A stretch of 64,000 nt of DNA from Tolypothrix sp. FACHB-123 (GTDB lineage: Bacteria; Cyanobacteriota; Cyanobacteriia; Cyanobacteriales; Nostocaceae), in NCBI RefSeq assembly GCF_014697075.1, contig NZ_JACJRE010000015.1, forward strand, positions 1 to 64,000, given 5' to 3'. A model generated the notes under the pieces. That model saw only the letters and a program-made list of their open reading frames with translations. It searched no databases and had not been told where the DNA came from. This document shows positions 62,193 to 64,000 of the stretch, in pieces. Position numbers and translations under genes: made by a program. Each line of letters opens with the position of its first letter. Within the stretch, counting starts at the first letter, position 1.

Positions 62193-64000
62193 TTAACTAT
62201 TAGCAATCAGAGATATTTTGGCAACTTGTTTTGGGGCATTTATTTCTGTAAATAACTGAATCGCCTGATGAAAATACATTTGACTCTCATCTAGTTTGTC
62301 TAAAGCTTGATAAGTTAAACCTAACTGAAAGTAGGATTCTGCCAAGTCACATTTTGCTCCTATTTTATCCAAAAGTTCGATTGCTTCTGTATGATGAGTA
62401 AGAGCTAATTTATAATCTGCTTGTTGGCGATAAATTTCTGCTAAACCATTTAGGGTTTTGGCTTTGACCTGCATATAATGACTTGCTTCTGCAAAGTTCA
62501 ATACTTTCTGAAACATTTGATGAGCCTTGGATAAATCGCCTAACTTAACATAAGTTTGCCCTAAGATTTGCATAAAATAAGCAAAACTACCAGTCTTAAT
62601 AAGTTTTTCGTTTTTAATATTTTCATAGGCGACATTAGCTAAATTATGGGCAGCATCACCTAATCCTAAATATGAATTAACTAAAGCTAAACACACAGAA
62701 GCTTTTTCTGCCCAGCGATGATGCGCGGTATTTTGAGCCAGGTAAATTACTTGTTGAAATAACTCTCCCGCCGTTTTTAATTCCCACAAATCTATTTTGT
62801 AAAGACCAATACTTAAAAGGGAATCTACTTCTAACATTCGCAGATAGTAAACTTTATGTTTATTCTCTGGTTGGGGTACAAGTGATTTGAGTGCTTGCCT
62901 GGCTAAAGTAATAGTTTTTTCTTGACAAATTAACGCCTGTTCAATATTACCTGCAATCCAATATAAATCACCCAAAATATTGTATAATTCAATAATATTT
63001 TGTTCGGATTCAACATGAATTAATACTCGTTCAATGGCTGTAAGTATGGGCTGAATTAAACCCATGCGATATAAGGTACTACCAAGAGGTAAAAACTGCT
63101 GCCATTGATTGTGACGACTCTGGAGAATCACTTTACCAGCTAACTCAAATTCATTAATTTCTATGTAGTGATAATATGCTTCTAGAGCTTGTAAAGCATC
63201 TTGAAAAGTGGCAATTTGGGTAACGCTAGCTGTCCAAAATTCTGCGGCTTTGTGGTTAGTAATTTGCCATTCATCACTCATGCGTAAACGCGCGATCGCT
63301 TCGACTTGAATTACCGGATGCAGCCAATATTCACCGCGATCGCATTCTACTAAGGAGCGATTTCTCAAAGAAGCTATAATCTGCCGATGTTCTGTCGGGG
63401 AAACGTCCCATAATAAACAAAATACTCCTGATGCTGGGATGGTGGGTATATCTTGATAACGATAGCAACCCAAACGGCAAAGCAGACGATAGGCTTGGGG
63501 ATCGAGAGATTGTAGGCGATTAATTTGACTCACGGCTAAATTTTTTAAATCTGTTGCGGCTAAAGGATCGCCATGATTTTGTTGCCAATATAACGCCATA
63601 TCACCGCCAAAATCTGCTTGCATTGCACCGCAGAGAATACCCATCGCTTTAGCATTCCCGCCATAGGTACGATGTATTTGTTGCAAGGTAGGGGAGTTAA
63701 TAGTTAACCCTTGGATACTAAAAAACTTCAGCCATGCGCTTTGATCTAAACCAGGAAGGCGATAATGATGTACATTTAACTCTGGTTCGCACAGGCGATC
63801 GCGACTAGTAATTAGGGTGACAGATTTTACCCTAGCATCAGCTAAAATCCGCAACAGTTCTAAATAGTTGCGGTGGGGAGCAATTAACTTTCCTTGTTGA
63901 TCTAAAGCTGGTTCCAAATTATCAATTAACACCCCAATGCGTCGATGATGAAGTAGACGCTTAAGTCGTCCCAAAGTTACGCCAAATTCTACCCCAGGTT
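62193..64000 (-). CDS. STAND NTPase with TPR repeats, C-terminal part (partial)
   Basis: The frame is open to the window edge (…PGVEFGVTLGRLKRLLHHRR), so the start lies beyond 64000; at least 602 codons are visible. Walker B-like GVLIDNLEPAL and a sensor motif VTLITSRDRL show the second half of an NB-ARC/STAND ATPase. A winged-helix segment follows (LLCRLGCYRYQDIPTIPASG, RSLVECDRGEYWLHPVIQVE). TPR units occupy the last 330 residues (AELLGD.Y type, e.g. ELYNILGDLYWIAGNIEQAL, ESYFQLGLTYQALDKLDESQ). Probable signalling or immunity-type scaffold. The effector domain, if any, is outside the window. Confidence 0.82.
   Translation of the reverse strand, partial: PGVEFGVTLGRLKRLLHHRRIGVLIDNLEPALDQQGKLIAPHRNYLELLRILADARVKSVTLITSRDRLCEPELNVHHYRLPGLDQSAWLKFFSIQGLTINSPTLQQIHRTYGGNAKAMGILCGAMQADFGGDMALYWQQNHGDPLAATDLKNLAVSQINRLQSLDPQAYRLLCRLGCYRYQDIPTIPASGVFCLLWDVSPTEHRQIIASLRNRSLVECDRGEYWLHPVIQVEAIARLRMSDEWQITNHKAAEFWTASVTQIATFQDALQALEAYYHYIEINEFELAGKVILQSRHNQWQQFLPLGSTLYRMGLIQPILTAIERVLIHVESEQNIIELYNILGDLYWIAGNIEQALICQEKTITLARQALKSLVPQPENKHKVYYLRMLEVDSLLSIGLYKIDLWELKTAGELFQQVIYLAQNTAHHRWAEKASVCLALVNSYLGLGDAAHNLANVAYENIKNEKLIKTGSFAYFMQILGQTYVKLGDLSKAHQMFQKVLNFAEASHYMQVKAKTLNGLAEIYRQQADYKLALTHHTEAIELLDKIGAKCDLAESYFQLGLTYQALDKLDESQMYFHQAIQLFTEINAPKQVAKISLIANS

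Overview
The window looks like chromosomal DNA from a filamentous, heterocyst-forming cyanobacterium (Nostocales). Pointers are the many HIP1 octamers (GCGATCGC), pieces of the uptake-hydrogenase gene hupS, an XisF-type serine recombinase, AMIN-domain TonB receptors, and DUF1822/DUF928/CHASE2/CHAT gene families. No RNA genes or CRISPR arrays were seen. All functional calls come from reading motifs and from memory of the families; no database search was run.

Layout. 1-5154: end of leuS, a broken caspase-like gene, and a minus-strand GAF histidine kinase followed by a receiver-CHAT protease. 5940-8462: a large HTH protein. 8463-13738: a mobile zone with a MITE, a VapE-like remnant, excisionase, tyrosine integrase, a 219-bp internal piece of hupS, an XisF-like serine recombinase and an IS5-type transposase. 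13988-23045: a minus-strand peptide-export region with rhodanese, HlyD adaptor, C39-peptidase ABC exporter, three double-glycine precursor peptides, a DUF1399-like protein and a secreted serine hydrolase; three copies of a 62-bp repeat sit upstream of the transcription units. 23792-30293: plus-strand operon of sigma-like factor, DUF1822, CHAT-CHASE2 and DUF928. 31300-31702: 63-bp tandem repeats. 31858-36720: NB-ARC STAND protein with about 27 near-identical repeats and a frame-broken N-terminus. 37118-43689: TPR-CHAT protease, filamentous-haemagglutinin-type exoprotein and a small double-glycine peptide. 44259-44864: a second hupS piece. 45098-62014: a siderophore-iron region with two TonB receptors (one split by a MITE), three binding lipoproteins, two exporter-type ABC half transporters and two AraC regulators. 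62193-64000: the end of another STAND/TPR protein.

The main discovery candidate is the arrangement of hupS. Codons of HupS residues about 17-89 lie on the minus strand at 10632-10850, and residues about 84-280 lie on the plus strand at 44259-44849. The two pieces share exactly 18 bp (GAATGGAACCGCTTTGCC), present as inverted repeats 33.6 kb apart. Recombination between them would invert the segment and join the two pieces in perfect frame. The inner piece is flanked on one side by a tyrosine integrase and on the other by an XisF-like serine recombinase, each close to its own junction, and both outer ends of hupS are also missing. This resembles the known heterocyst excision elements (nifD/XisA, fdxN/XisF, hupL/XisC), but the geometry calls for an inversion and the gene is cut at least three times.

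Other systems of interest are the two-component-wired CHAT protease, the CHAT/CHASE2/DUF1822/DUF928/exoprotein cluster, the RiPP-like peptide region with shared upstream repeats, and the iron regulon with 21-bp-period AraC-type operators and TCTCAATTAAT motifs.
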